Positions 25,606 to 33,848 of a stretch of 52,341 nucleotides of DNA are shown one piece after another. The notes beneath the pieces are model-generated. The model did not search any database and was not told the DNA's origin. It saw nothing but the letters and a program-made list of their open reading frames with translations. Each line of letters starts with the position of its first letter. Position 1 is the stretch's first letter. The stretch is from CAZQVN01 sp964596775 (GTDB lineage: Bacteria > Eisenbacteria > RBG-16-71-46 > JABDJR01 > JAWXBZ01), in assembly GCA_964596775.1 (NCBI GenBank), contig CAZQVN010000023.1, forward strand, positions 1 to 52,341, given 5' to 3'. A program made the translations under genes and the position numbers.

Positions 25606-26244
25606 ATGATGCGACGCGTTGCTCGTCTTGCCGGCCTGGCCGGGCTGCTCATTCTTCTTGTGATCGCTCATTCAACGCCGGTTTCCGCGACCCCGAAACG
25701 GCATGGGAAACCGCAGTTCCGGATCGGCGCCGGGCTGGCCCGCCGGAACGGCGGGGCGGACGGTCCGGTGGCTGGCTCCATCGGAGCCTGGGGCGCCGCG
25801 ATGGGCCGGATCGGCGAAGGCACGGCCCTGGGGGTCGAGGCCGGCTACTACGACCTGGGCCGTTTCGCGGGGACGTCCACCTGTCTCACCCCGAGCTGCG
25901 AGGAGTACAGCTATTCGGACTACCACAGGATCCGAGTGATCCACGCCGGCCTGATCCTCGACACGGCCGGAAATCCCGGGAAACGCCAGGCGGCCTTCCT
26001 GGGCGGGGTCGGCCTGTACTACGTGATGACGAGCCACGAGAGGAATCCGAACATCATCCGCGACGAGGAGCAGGAGGGGGCCGGCCCCGGCGTGACCCTC
26101 GGCCTGGCCGTGCCGGTGGCCCGGATCTCGCCGGTTGCCCTGTTCGAGATCAGCGCCCGGTTTCATGGCATGGTGGTCGTCCAGAGTGAAGGGGTCGGCT
26201 CGGGCGGCTTTCTGACTCTTGGAGCAGGCGTCAAGTCGTTCTGA
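25606..26244 (+). CDS. Exported protein of unknown function, possible small beta-barrel
   Basis: ATG 25606 has ACGGAGA five bases upstream; an in-frame ATG at 25591 is less well placed. The product has 212 residues. A signal peptide (RLAGLAGLLILLVIAHSTPVSA) precedes a glycine-rich chain with alternating hydrophobic strands (FRIGAGLARR, GSIGAWGAAMGRIGEGTALG, VEAGYYDLG, GVTLGLAVPVARI) ending SGGFLTLGAGVKSF. The aromatic or hydrophobic last residue and the strand pattern fit an eight-stranded outer-membrane barrel, but no family was recognised. Two cysteines lie close together (STCLTPSCEEY) and may form a disulfide. It is monocistronic by position. Confidence 0.7.
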   Translation: MMRRVARLAGLAGLLILLVIAHSTPVSATPKRHGKPQFRIGAGLARRNGGADGPVAGSIGAWGAAMGRIGEGTALGVEAGYYDLGRFAGTSTCLTPSCEEYSYSDYHRIRVIHAGLILDTAGNPGKRQAAFLGGVGLYYVMTSHERNPNIIRDEEQEGAGPGVTLGLAVPVARISPVALFEISARFHGMVVVQSEGVGSGGFLTLGAGVKSF

Positions 26245-26501
26245 ACGGCGGGGGTGAGTGCTGCTGGCCGCTTCGATCCTGTCGAGGCCGGGAACCCGCG
26301 CTCGTGATGAGTCGCGGATGACTCCTGCCGGCCGGAGCGCACGACGCGTCGCCGCCCGCATGCCCTTCACCGTCTGTCCCCGCTCGATCGCCGCCATGTC
26401 CCTGAGCACTTCTTTGCCTTTGCAGAGAACGGGATGTGCAGGCAATAATGTCGCATCGAAATGCGCATCCCATCGGGACTCTCACCGAGAGATGGTTACC
26501 T
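26245..26501. other. Intergenic region and leader before the second ECF sigma gene
   Basis: About 250 bases without a supported gene. The last part holds the promoter at 26420-26449 and a leader of about 45 bases. Confidence 0.4.
26420..26449 (+). promoter_or_regulatory. Sigma-70-like promoter of the ECF sigma / CHAT locus
   Basis: TTGCAG at 26420-26425 and AATAAT at 26444-26449 are separated by 18 bases. Transcription would start near 26456, which makes the upstream ATG at 26448 unusable and supports the GTG at 26502 as the sigma-factor start. Confidence 0.45.
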
Positions 26502-27092
26502 GTGACACGGCCCTCCATCGACAACAAGCGGACGAAACCCGAAGACACGCCGGTGTACGCCGGAGACGCGGACCTGGTCCGGGACTGCCTCGAGGGCGAC
26601 GCGGAAGCCTGGCAGCGCCTGATCCGTCGCTATGAGGACCTGATCTACTCCATCGCCCGGCTCCATGGCCTCGACGCCGACGATGCCGCCGACGTGTTCC
26701 AGACGGTCAGCCTGGCGCTCTGGAAAGGCCTCTCGGAACTCCGTTCCGAAAAGGCCCTGACCCGCTGGATTCAGGTGACCACCCGCCGGCAGAGCGACAG
26801 GGCGCTGAGCAGGAAGAGGCGGTCCCTCCAGGCGAACGAAGAGTCCCTCCTTCGCCTGCCGGACGAAAACCCGGAAATCCTGGAGAGGGTCGTTCAGGCC
26901 GAGGAGCAGCACCACGTGCGGAAGTGTGTGGAAAAACTGCCGGCACAATGCGCTCAACTCATTACGGCACTGTATCTTGAGGATCCACCCTGGACCTATG
27001 ACGAAATCGCCGACCGCCTCGGCGTGCCCCGCGGCTCGATCGGACCGACCCGGAGCCGATGCCTGGACAAGCTGAGAAAGATCCTGTCATGA
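26502..27092 (+). CDS. ECF-type sigma factor of the CHAT/subtilisin locus
   Basis: A 196-residue protein from GTG 26502 (GAGAG ten bases upstream; the promoter at 26420-26449 argues against earlier in-frame starts). Region 2: DADLVRDCLEGDAEAWQRLI, RRYEDLIYSIARLHGLDADD, AADVFQTVSLALWKGL, then ALTRWIQVTTRRQSDRAL. Region 4: CVEKLPAQCAQLITALYLED followed by a helix-turn-helix (TYDEIADRLGVPRGSIGPTR) and CLDKLRKIL. The QTVSLALWK form and the SIGPTRSRCL ending mark a group of ECF-like factors often encoded beside zinc-finger anti-sigma proteins (my recollection, not checked). The anti-sigma gene follows 97 bases later, with a bipartite promoter-like motif in between. Confidence 0.88.
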   Translation: MTRPSIDNKRTKPEDTPVYAGDADLVRDCLEGDAEAWQRLIRRYEDLIYSIARLHGLDADDAADVFQTVSLALWKGLSELRSEKALTRWIQVTTRRQSDRALSRKRRSLQANEESLLRLPDENPEILERVVQAEEQHHVRKCVEKLPAQCAQLITALYLEDPPWTYDEIADRLGVPRGSIGPTRSRCLDKLRKILS

Positions 27093-27102
27093 CCGACGGA
27101 TC

Positions 27103-27130
27103 GTATTTATCCGCTCCCATCGCGTACCTT
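27103..27130 (+). promoter_or_regulatory. Bipartite promoter-like motif, copy A
   Basis: GTATTT starts at 27103 and GTACCTT starts at 27124, 21 bases apart. It lies between the ECF sigma gene and the anti-sigma gene, about 60 bases before ATG 27190. The same pair with the same spacing occurs at 32031, 33755 and, on the minus strand, 51958. Confidence 0.6.
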
Positions 27131-27189
27131 TCGAATGCCTCGACACCTGTCCACGAGGCCATCGAAAGATGCTCGGAGAGAGTCACACG

Positions 27190-27813
27190 ATGACATCACA
27201 CGGCAAGCGAAAGCGAGATCACCCGGCCGAAGACACCCTCGCGGATCTGGCCGAAAATCGCCTGGGTTCGGATCTCCGAACCGAACTCCTGGCCCATGTC
27301 GACGCCTGCGGGCGGTGCCGAAAACGCCTTGAAGCCGTCACCGTGCTGCTGTCCCGACTCGCGGGGGGAAACCTCGAATCCCCGCCCGAGTGGCTGAGCG
27401 CCTGGGCCGCCGACCTTCCAAGGTCCCATCCGAGACGGGTGCCCCGGCCGGCCCGGAGCCGGCTTCGCCTTGCATTCGATTCGATGGTGCTCAAACCGGC
27501 GGGAGTGCGGGGTCAGGCAACACGGCCCCGGCGCCTCGTCTTCCGAAGTGGCCCGGTCGACATCGATCTCGAAATCGACGCGCGGCCGGACGGCTCATTG
27601 ATCCTGAACGGCCAGATTCTCGATTCTTCCGTTCCCGGCGGGCGTCTCTTCGACTCCGGCACGGTCGCCATCAAGTCGGGCCGATCCGTCGTCGCGCGAT
27701 CTCCGCTTTCCGAACTGGGAATGTTCCGCATTGCGGCGCCGGGATCTGGCACGTTTTCGCTCTCGATCGAGTCGCGCGACTTCAACTGCGGCATTCCCTC
27801 TCTCGAGATTTGA
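27190..27813 (+). CDS. Zinc-finger anti-sigma-like protein, soluble
   Basis: ATG 27190 is chosen over 27169 because GGAGAGAG at 27175-27182 is well placed for it. The 207-residue protein starts with a zf-HC2-type anti-sigma region: LADLAENRL, then ELLAHVDACGRCRKRLEAV with the H-x3-C-x2-C zinc ligands. No membrane helix is visible; instead a C-terminal beta-rich region follows (RRLVFRSGPVDIDLEIDARP ... GSGTFSLSIESRDFNCGIPS). It is probably a cytoplasmic sensor or inhibitor of the adjacent ECF sigma factor. The stop overlaps a TTG start of the CHAT gene by four bases (TTGA), so the two are likely made in fixed ratio. Confidence 0.78.
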   Translation: MTSHGKRKRDHPAEDTLADLAENRLGSDLRTELLAHVDACGRCRKRLEAVTVLLSRLAGGNLESPPEWLSAWAADLPRSHPRRVPRPARSRLRLAFDSMVLKPAGVRGQATRPRRLVFRSGPVDIDLEIDARPDGSLILNGQILDSSVPGGRLFDSGTVAIKSGRSVVARSPLSELGMFRIAAPGSGTFSLSIESRDFNCGIPSLEI

Positions 27814-30614
27814 CGTTGCCGGCTCCGTCCGACACGGAACGCCTGTCCCGGCGGCTTCTCTCCCGTGACGGATCCCTCCATCGGTCCAGGCTGCTCCGCT
27901 GGCTCGACGTGCGGCGACGTGACGTGCACAGGAAGCCGGACCGGGTGGTCGACGAGGCGGAACAGGCGCTTTCGCTGGCCCGCACTGCCCGGGACCGCAC
28001 CGCGGAGGCGTTCATTCTGCGGCTGCGGGCTCACGCGCATCGGGCCGGCAACCGCTACGCGCAGGCGCTCGAAGACTATCGACGGTCGACCAGGCTCTTT
28101 GCGGCGGAGGACCGTGGAGAGGAACTTCCCGTCAACGCGATCGGCACCATCGACGCGCTCATGTACCTCGGCCGCTACGCGGAGGCGCGGCGGACAGCTC
28201 TCGATGCCCGCCGCCGCTTCGACCGCGCCGGCGACATCTCCCGCCGGGCCCGCGTGGAAACGAACCTGGGAAACATCCACCATCGACTCGACGAACCGGA
28301 GAAGGCCCTCGGCTGGTACGACCGGGCCCTTCCCACGTTTCACAGGCTCGGGGAAACGGATGCCGAGGCGCTCGTGGAGTTCAACCGCGGCAATGTTCTG
28401 ACCGTGCTGGGTCGGACGCGGGGCGCCCGGGAGGCCTACCAGGCGGCTCTCGGAATCGCCGCGAGAAACGGGATGCCGGGCCGCGTTCGCCAGATCCGGT
28501 ACAACATCGCCTATCTCGATTTCATGGAAAACCGCTTTCCGGAATCACTGGAGGAACTGGCCCGGTTGCGCCCCGCGTTCGAGGACGGGGGGGACCGCCG
28601 TCATGCCGCGCTCTGCCGGCTCGACGAAGCGGAGATCCTGCTCCGCCTCAATCTGTGGGACGAGGCGGGATCCCTGGCCGGAGAGGCGCGCGCTGCTTTC
28701 GATGATCTCGGCATGAGCTATGAGGCCGCCAAGTCGACGGCTTTCCTGGGCGCCGCGGCCTACCGTCTCGGGAATCTGCGCGGCGCCGAGCGGGATATCC
28801 GGGCGGCATCGCGGCGGTTCGACGCGGAGGGCAACGTCGTCTGGCGCGGCGAAACGGCCCTGTTCCTCGCGCGCATTCATCTGGAGCGCGGCCACTGGAA
28901 GCGGGCAATCCGTTCCGCCCGGTCGGCGCGGCGTTTCCTGGCCGGTTCTCCCTGGAGCGGCGGAAAAGTGCGGGCCGCGGTCGTGGAAGCTCTTGCGCTT
29001 CGCGGTCTCGGAGAACGGAAGGCGGCGATCCGCAGACTGGACGAGGCGGCTTCACTCCGCTCGGGATCCCCCTGGCTGAAAATGGAAGTCATGGAGGCCA
29101 GGGGGCTGCTGGCCCGGGAGGCCGGGGATCTCCGGACGGCCCGCCGCCGGTTCCGGGCCGCGATCCGCGCGGTCGAGGGAATCCGGGCGCTCCTGTCCGG
29201 CGATGACTTTCGCGCTGCGTTTCTCCGCAACCGGGATCGCCCCTACGTGGCGCTGGCCGCACTCGAACTCGATGCCGGCCGCCCCGGAGAGGCGTTCCGG
29301 ATCCTCGAGCGCGGCCGGTCGCGGGCGCTGCTCGACATGCTGGCCCGACCCGGACACCCTGCAGGGCGGCGGTCCCGGCAGCGCCGCGATCTCGAGAAGA
29401 AGGCGCTGGATCTCCTCGGACGCCTGGGGGGCGAGTACCACCGCATCGACCTGGCCCGGGAGAGGGGGCTGCGCGGTCACACCCACCTGGAAAACGGTCA
29501 GTCGCTCAAGGCGCTGGAGTCCCAGACCACCCGGTTGCTCCACACTCTTTCGCGGGGAACGAAACAGGCTGTGCCGGTGCTCGACACCGGCATCTCCGAC
29601 GTCCGGAAACTGCTGCGCCCCGACGAGACGATGATCGCCTACTTCGAGCACGGCGATGATCTCGGCGCGTTCGTGGTCACCCGAACCGGATTCGAGGTCC
29701 GGACCGGCCTGGCTTCACTCGATCGGTTGACGGAGGTCGCGGCGGCGCTGCGCTTTCAATGGGGCCGGTTCCGGCTGGATCCGTTGCTGATCCGCCGCCA
29801 CGAGGAGCAGTTGAAACGGCTGGCGAAGAGCGATCTGGCTTCGCTGTACGACATGCTGCTGAGACAACTTCCGCTGCCGCGGGGCCGCCGCCTGATCCTG
29901 ATCCCCACGGCGGCCATGCGCACGCTCCCGTTCGGGGCGCTGTTCGACGGCCGGCGCTACCTGGCCGAGGAACGCATCGTGTCGGTAACGCCGGGGGCCG
30001 GAGTGTTCGCCGCCTGCCGCTCCCGGGCCGGGGGCAAGGCGGACATCCTGCGTCGACCGCTGCTGTTCGGCGTGTCCGACGAACTCGCCCCGGAGGTGAT
30101 TCGAGAGATAGACGATGTGGAAGGCTCGCTTCCCGGATCCCGGGTGTTTCGTGCCGAGGACGCCACGGTGTCCCGCTTCCGTGCGGAAGCGGGCAGGGCT
30201 TCGCTGATCCACCTGGCTGCCCACGGTCTCTTCCGGGCAGACCGCCCGAACCTGTCCGGCCTGCGTCTCGCGGACCGCTGGCTCTACGGGTACGATGTCC
30301 ATGACCTGACCCTCCAATCCGATCTCGTGACGCTCTCGGCCTGTGCCTCGGGGGAAAGCACCGCCTGGGGGCAGGGGGAATGGATGGGGCTGGCCAGGTC
30401 GTTTCTGATGGCCGGAAGCCGGCGGGTGCTGGTGGGACTCTGGGATGTCCATGACGCCGCCACAAGGCAACTGATGGCTTCGTTTTACAGTGAATTGAAC
30501 TCGGGTTCCGGGCGGGATGTGTCCGCGGCACTCGCCCGTGTGCAGGGGCGATTCGCCCGATCGGGCGCCCACCCGTACTACTGGTCGGGATTTATGCTGG
30601 TGGGGGACAGCTGA
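27810..30614 (+). CDS. TPR-CHAT protein (caspase-like cysteine peptidase)
   Basis: A 934-residue protein. The TTG at 27810 overlaps the anti-sigma stop; upstream codons in this frame belong to the overlapping anti-sigma gene. Residues of about 30-470 are TPR-like helix pairs (AEAFILRLRAHAHRAGNRYA, VETNLGNIHHRLDEPEKALG, WYDRALPTF, LVEFNRGNVLTVLGRTRGAR). Residues of about 590-934 are a CHAT domain: RRLILIPTAAMRTLPFGALF, then catalytic His805 in LIHLAAHGLFRADRPNLSGL and Cys845 in LVTLSACASGES, then SFLMAGSRRVLVGLWDVHDA and HPYYWSGFMLVGD. The dyad is intact. CHAT proteins are caspase-fold peptidases used in some defence and signalling systems. No signal peptide is visible, so it should be cytoplasmic. 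The following subtilisin reading frame can begin in TGATG at its stop. Confidence 0.9.
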   Translation: MTLPAPSDTERLSRRLLSRDGSLHRSRLLRWLDVRRRDVHRKPDRVVDEAEQALSLARTARDRTAEAFILRLRAHAHRAGNRYAQALEDYRRSTRLFAAEDRGEELPVNAIGTIDALMYLGRYAEARRTALDARRRFDRAGDISRRARVETNLGNIHHRLDEPEKALGWYDRALPTFHRLGETDAEALVEFNRGNVLTVLGRTRGAREAYQAALGIAARNGMPGRVRQIRYNIAYLDFMENRFPESLEELARLRPAFEDGGDRRHAALCRLDEAEILLRLNLWDEAGSLAGEARAAFDDLGMSYEAAKSTAFLGAAAYRLGNLRGAERDIRAASRRFDAEGNVVWRGETALFLARIHLERGHWKRAIRSARSARRFLAGSPWSGGKVRAAVVEALALRGLGERKAAIRRLDEAASLRSGSPWLKMEVMEARGLLAREAGDLRTARRRFRAAIRAVEGIRALLSGDDFRAAFLRNRDRPYVALAALELDAGRPGEAFRILERGRSRALLDMLARPGHPAGRRSRQRRDLEKKALDLLGRLGGEYHRIDLARERGLRGHTHLENGQSLKALESQTTRLLHTLSRGTKQAVPVLDTGISDVRKLLRPDETMIAYFEHGDDLGAFVVTRTGFEVRTGLASLDRLTEVAAALRFQWGRFRLDPLLIRRHEEQLKRLAKSDLASLYDMLLRQLPLPRGRRLILIPTAAMRTLPFGALFDGRRYLAEERIVSVTPGAGVFAACRSRAGGKADILRRPLLFGVSDELAPEVIREIDDVEGSLPGSRVFRAEDATVSRFRAEAGRASLIHLAAHGLFRADRPNLSGLRLADRWLYGYDVHDLTLQSDLVTLSACASGESTAWGQGEWMGLARSFLMAGSRRVLVGLWDVHDAATRQLMASFYSELNSGSGRDVSAALARVQGRFARSGAHPYYWSGFMLVGDS

Positions 30615-30654
30615 TGCCGCCACAAGAACCTTCGCCCGGCGCGGCCCCATCAGC

Positions 30655-30660
30655 TAGAAT
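30655..30660 (+). promoter_or_regulatory. Putative -10 box before the first subtilisin gene
   Basis: TAGAAT lies 47 bases before GTG 30707. A weak -35 candidate TTCGCC starts at 30631 with an 18-base spacer. It could add transcription for the protease gene independent of the CHAT gene. Confidence 0.35.
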
Positions 30661-30706
30661 GCGTGGTGCCACACGAATGTCCCCGCAACGAGAGGCAGGT
30701 GGTACG

Positions 30707-32089
30707 GTGACCGCGAGAAGACTCTTCATCCTGCTGGTGCTGACGGCTGCGGTCGGAGGCTGCGGCGGAAACGGGAATGAGCCGCCGCTCGCACCCGAAC
30801 GCGCCGCTCGTCTCGATGAATACCTGCCGCGGATGATTCTCGCCGTGATTCGCAACCCCGGGGATGTCGATGGTGTCGGCTCCGATCATGGACTCGCGGT
30901 TGCCGAAGTCCTGGCCGACGGAGTGTCCTACCGACTGACCACATCAGCCGACGCGGACCTCCCGGCGCTGGAGGACGAACTCGCCGCCGACCCGCGCGTT
31001 TCCGGCGCCTGCCTGAACTACCTGGCCATGGATTCCGAGAGCCGGCAGTCGAGCATGGCTTTCGACGAGGGAATTCTCGATGAGGGCGAGTACCATGACC
31101 AGGCCTTCACCCGCCGGCTGAAGATCGCCGAGGCGCACCGGACGAGCCAGGGCGAGGGCGTCGTCGTGGCGATTCTGGACACCGGCGCCGACCTCGATCA
31201 TCCCGTCCTGGCCGGACACATTCATCCTTCCAGCCGCGACTTCATCGACAGGGATCTCGATCCTTCCGACGTGCCGGACGGCCTGGACAACGACGGCGAC
31301 GGCCTTGTGGACGAGGCCACCGGTCACGGGAGTCATGTGGCGGGTCTCGTGGCGCTTGTCGCGCCGGAAGCGGAACTGCTGATCCTCCGGGTCCTGAACT
31401 CCGATGGTCGTGGTTCCGCCTGGGCGGTGGCGCGGGCCATCGAGTACGCTGCCGATGCCGGCGCGCAGATCATCAACCTGAGTCTCGGCATGCTGGAGCG
31501 CCCCTATGTGGTCTACGAGGCGCTCGATTATGCGCACGACCGCGGCGTGATCCTCGTCAGTTCCGTCGGCAACTGGGGCAGCAACTCACCGATGGAGTAT
31601 CCATCATCGAGCCGCCTTGTCTGGGCCGTGGCCGCCTCCGATTCGCTGGATCGGGCCGCGTCCTTCACGAGCTATTCGCCCCTCGTCAAGCTCAGCGCCC
31701 CGGGGACCCGGATCCGCAGCGCCTACTGGAACGGCGGTTATGCGGTCTGGAGCGGCACGTCCATGGCCAGCCCGCTGGTGGCGGGCGCCGCGGCGCTGCT
31801 CCGCGAGGAACATCCGACCTGGGATGCATCCGGCATCCTGAACCGTCTCCTGGCTACCGTGGATGGAATTGCCCCGATTTCAGAGCTTCAGATCGGGGAA
31901 CTCGGAGCCGGCCGTCTCAATGTCGGGCGTGCCCTGAGCCCGGGAGATCCGCTCAAGGACCGCAAGACCCCGGAATTCGCGCGCCCGGCCGGGGTGGAGG
32001 CCCGCCTGAAGCCGGATCCTGAAGATGGTCGTATTTTTGAACCCGCAGCCGGTACCTTGCACCGGGATGAGAGTGCGGACCGGCAGTGA
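30707..32089 (+). CDS. Subtilisin-like (S8) serine protease lipoprotein, paralogue 1
   Basis: GTG 30707 is preferred: GAGGCAGGTGG precedes it and a lipoprotein signal follows (RRLFILLVLTAAVGGCGG). A longer frame could start in TGATG at 30614. The product has 460 residues. After the lipid Cys comes a prodomain-like region (about residues 40-120), then the subtilase fold with an intact triad: Asp158 in VAILDTGADLDH, His207 in GHGSHVAGLVA and Ser352 in SGTSMASPLVAGAAA. DVPDGLDNDGDGLVDEATGH is a probable metal-binding insert. It is closely similar along its length to the next gene, so the two arose by tandem duplication. It is expected to be membrane-anchored outside the cytoplasm. Confidence 0.9.
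   Translation: MTARRLFILLVLTAAVGGCGGNGNEPPLAPERAARLDEYLPRMILAVIRNPGDVDGVGSDHGLAVAEVLADGVSYRLTTSADADLPALEDELAADPRVSGACLNYLAMDSESRQSSMAFDEGILDEGEYHDQAFTRRLKIAEAHRTSQGEGVVVAILDTGADLDHPVLAGHIHPSSRDFIDRDLDPSDVPDGLDNDGDGLVDEATGHGSHVAGLVALVAPEAELLILRVLNSDGRGSAWAVARAIEYAADAGAQIINLSLGMLERPYVVYEALDYAHDRGVILVSSVGNWGSNSPMEYPSSSRLVWAVAASDSLDRAASFTSYSPLVKLSAPGTRIRSAYWNGGYAVWSGTSMASPLVAGAAALLREEHPTWDASGILNRLLATVDGIAPISELQIGELGAGRLNVGRALSPGDPLKDRKTPEFARPAGVEARLKPDPEDGRIFEPAAGTLHRDESADRQ
32031..32058 (+). promoter_or_regulatory. Bipartite promoter-like motif, copy B
   Basis: GTATTT starts at 32031 and GTACCTT at 32052, 21 bases apart. It sits inside the last codons of the first subtilisin gene, about 260 bases before the start of the second, which would imply a long leader. 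Confidence 0.55.
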
Positions 32090-32314
32090 CAGCGCCGGCA
32101 CTCAGGAGGCCTCGGCTGTCTATCTGGTGCTGAGGGGGGCCGGGGTTCTCGGCGCTGTCTCTGGCGGTCCTCGCGCATGCGAGCCGGATTGCCTGTATCC
32201 TGTTCACGGCATGGAACACGGCGCCCCGCACCAATGCCTTTGCCGATGTCCCGCCAGTCCGGGTCCGGTCGTTCGCGCCGAACGGCATTCACGCGCCGCA
32301 TTGAGATGAGATTC
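32090..32314. other. Leader region between the two subtilisin genes
   Basis: About 225 bases with no convincing gene. If motif B is a promoter, nearly all of this stretch is 5' untranslated leader. Confidence 0.35.
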
Positions 32315-33616
32315 ATGTCCTGGAAGCGTTCTGAACTTCTGCTCGTTGCCCTGGCCGGAATGGTCGGATGCCGGCCCCTGCCGGATGCGCCCTCCGAGCC
32401 GGTGTCCGGGCGCTCCCCCATCCGGCATGTCCAGCCGTACTCCGAGCCGTTCGAACCGGGAGCCCTTCTCGCGGTTCTGTTGCCCGGCGCCGATCCGGAG
32501 CAGGTTGCCCTGGATCACGACCTCAGCATCGAGGAGGAATTGCCGGACGGTCTGACGCTTCGCTTCGGGCTCCTGCCCGGCGAGGATATGGCGCTCAAGG
32601 AAGCCGAACTGGCGGCCGATGCGCGCATTGACGGGGTGTCCCCGGACTTCATCGTCTCCGATTCGGAATCGCGGCAATCCAGCTTTGCCTTCGACGAGGG
32701 ATTTCTGGACATCGGAGAGGCGCTGGACCAGGACTTTCTGGATCGCATCGGAGTTCCGGCCACTCGGACGACGGCCAACGGTCACGGAGTTCTTGTTGCG
32801 ATCCTGGACACGGGCGTCAATCCGAACCACCCCCTGCTGGCCGGACGGATTCATCCGGCGAGTCACGACTTCATCGAGAACGACACCGACCCGTCGGATG
32901 TTCCGGACGGCCTCGACAACGACGCCGACGGGGCCGTCGACGAGGCCACCGGGCACGGCACTCATGTCGCGGGCCTGGTGGCGATGGTCGCGCCGCAATC
33001 CAGCCTGCTGATTCTGCGTGTGCTCGACTCCGACGGTCGGGGCCCCACGTTCCAGGTGGCGAGGGCCATCGAATATGCCGCGGATGCGGGGGCGCACATC
33101 ATCAACATGAGTCTCGGCGTGCTCGCAGAACCGCGAGCCCTGGACGAGGCGATTTCCTACGCCGCCGAGCGCAACGTGATTCTCGTGGCGGCTGCCGGCA
33201 ACTGGGGCGCCGATTTTCCGGAGGAATACCCCGGATCGAGCCGCAGTGTCTGGGCGGTGGCGGCCGCCGACTCGCTCGACCGCGCCGCGTCATTCACCAG
33301 CTATTCGCGCCGCGTCATGATCAGCGCACCGGGGACGAGGCTGCGCAGCGCCTACTGGAACGGCGGCTACGCGATCTGGAGCGGAACCTCCATGGCGGCG
33401 CCGCTCGTTTCCGGAGCGGCGGCCCTGCTGCGCCAGATGCATCCGACCTGGCCGGCGGAGTCGATCCGCTCACGGATTGAAGCGACGTCCGACCCCGTGT
33501 ATCCCACTTCAAGTCCGCAGTTCGGTGAACTCGGAGCGGGACGTATTCACGTGGGTCGCGCGGTCGATCCGAGCAAGCCCCCCGCACGCAAACTCCCTGA
33601 ACGCGCCGGTTCCTGA
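32315..33616 (+). CDS. Subtilisin-like (S8) serine protease lipoprotein, paralogue 2
   Basis: ATG 32315 has GAGATGAG at 32303-32310 and begins a lipoprotein signal (SELLLVALAGMVGC). An in-frame ATG at 32306 is possible. The product has 433 residues. The triad is intact: Asp165 in VAILDTGVNPNH, His214 in GHGTHVAGLVA and Ser359 in SGTSMAAPLVSGAAA. Shared blocks with paralogue 1 include SRQSS.AFDEG, DPSDVPDGLDND.DG.VDEATGHG, LLILRVL.SDGRG and RSAYWNGGYA.WSGTSMA. Differences are concentrated in the prodomain-like region, so the two may be activated by, or act on, different partners. No cognate inhibitor gene is visible. Confidence 0.9.
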   Translation: MSWKRSELLLVALAGMVGCRPLPDAPSEPVSGRSPIRHVQPYSEPFEPGALLAVLLPGADPEQVALDHDLSIEEELPDGLTLRFGLLPGEDMALKEAELAADARIDGVSPDFIVSDSESRQSSFAFDEGFLDIGEALDQDFLDRIGVPATRTTANGHGVLVAILDTGVNPNHPLLAGRIHPASHDFIENDTDPSDVPDGLDNDADGAVDEATGHGTHVAGLVAMVAPQSSLLILRVLDSDGRGPTFQVARAIEYAADAGAHIINMSLGVLAEPRALDEAISYAAERNVILVAAAGNWGADFPEEYPGSSRSVWAVAAADSLDRAASFTSYSRRVMISAPGTRLRSAYWNGGYAIWSGTSMAAPLVSGAAALLRQMHPTWPAESIRSRIEATSDPVYPTSSPQFGELGAGRIHVGRAVDPSKPPARKLPERAGS

Positions 33617-33754
33617 CGCCGGTCTCGCAATGAGCCGTTTCTCCGGACGGCCGTCGCGCCCGCACCGCTGAACCACGAACAGGTCCCGTGATCCCGACGC
33701 GGGTCGATGATTCTCGCAATTCCTGCCGGGCGACATTCGATGTTCCGAGGCGAA

Positions 33755-33782
33755 GTATTTTTCCCGGGCCGCCGGGTACCTT
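33755..33782 (+). promoter_or_regulatory. Bipartite promoter-like motif, copy C
   Basis: GTATTT starts at 33755 and GTACCTT at 33776, 21 bases apart, 67 bases before the first glycosyltransferase start at 33849. It is the only promoter candidate seen for the 15-kb glycan operon. Confidence 0.6.
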
Positions 33783-33848
33783 CACTACTGCAAGCGGTTG
33801 TTTCGCCTTCACCCCGAAAGCACCGGTCTCTTCATCAAGGATTTCACA

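Noticed and set aside
26245..26445. A minus-strand frame with a basic helical-looking stretch before the sigma gene
   Set aside because: It continues as a shadow through the exported protein gene and has no ribosome binding site or recognisable family.
32068..32309. A small frame starting just after promoter-like motif B
   Set aside because: No ribosome binding site, odd Cys/His-rich composition and overlap with the start of subtilisin 2; it cannot be supported as a gene.
26502..33616. Reading the CHAT locus as a known CHAT-gasdermin or type III-E CRISPR (Craspase) system
   Set aside because: No gasdermin-like pore protein, no Cas7-11 effector and no repeat array are present on either side.
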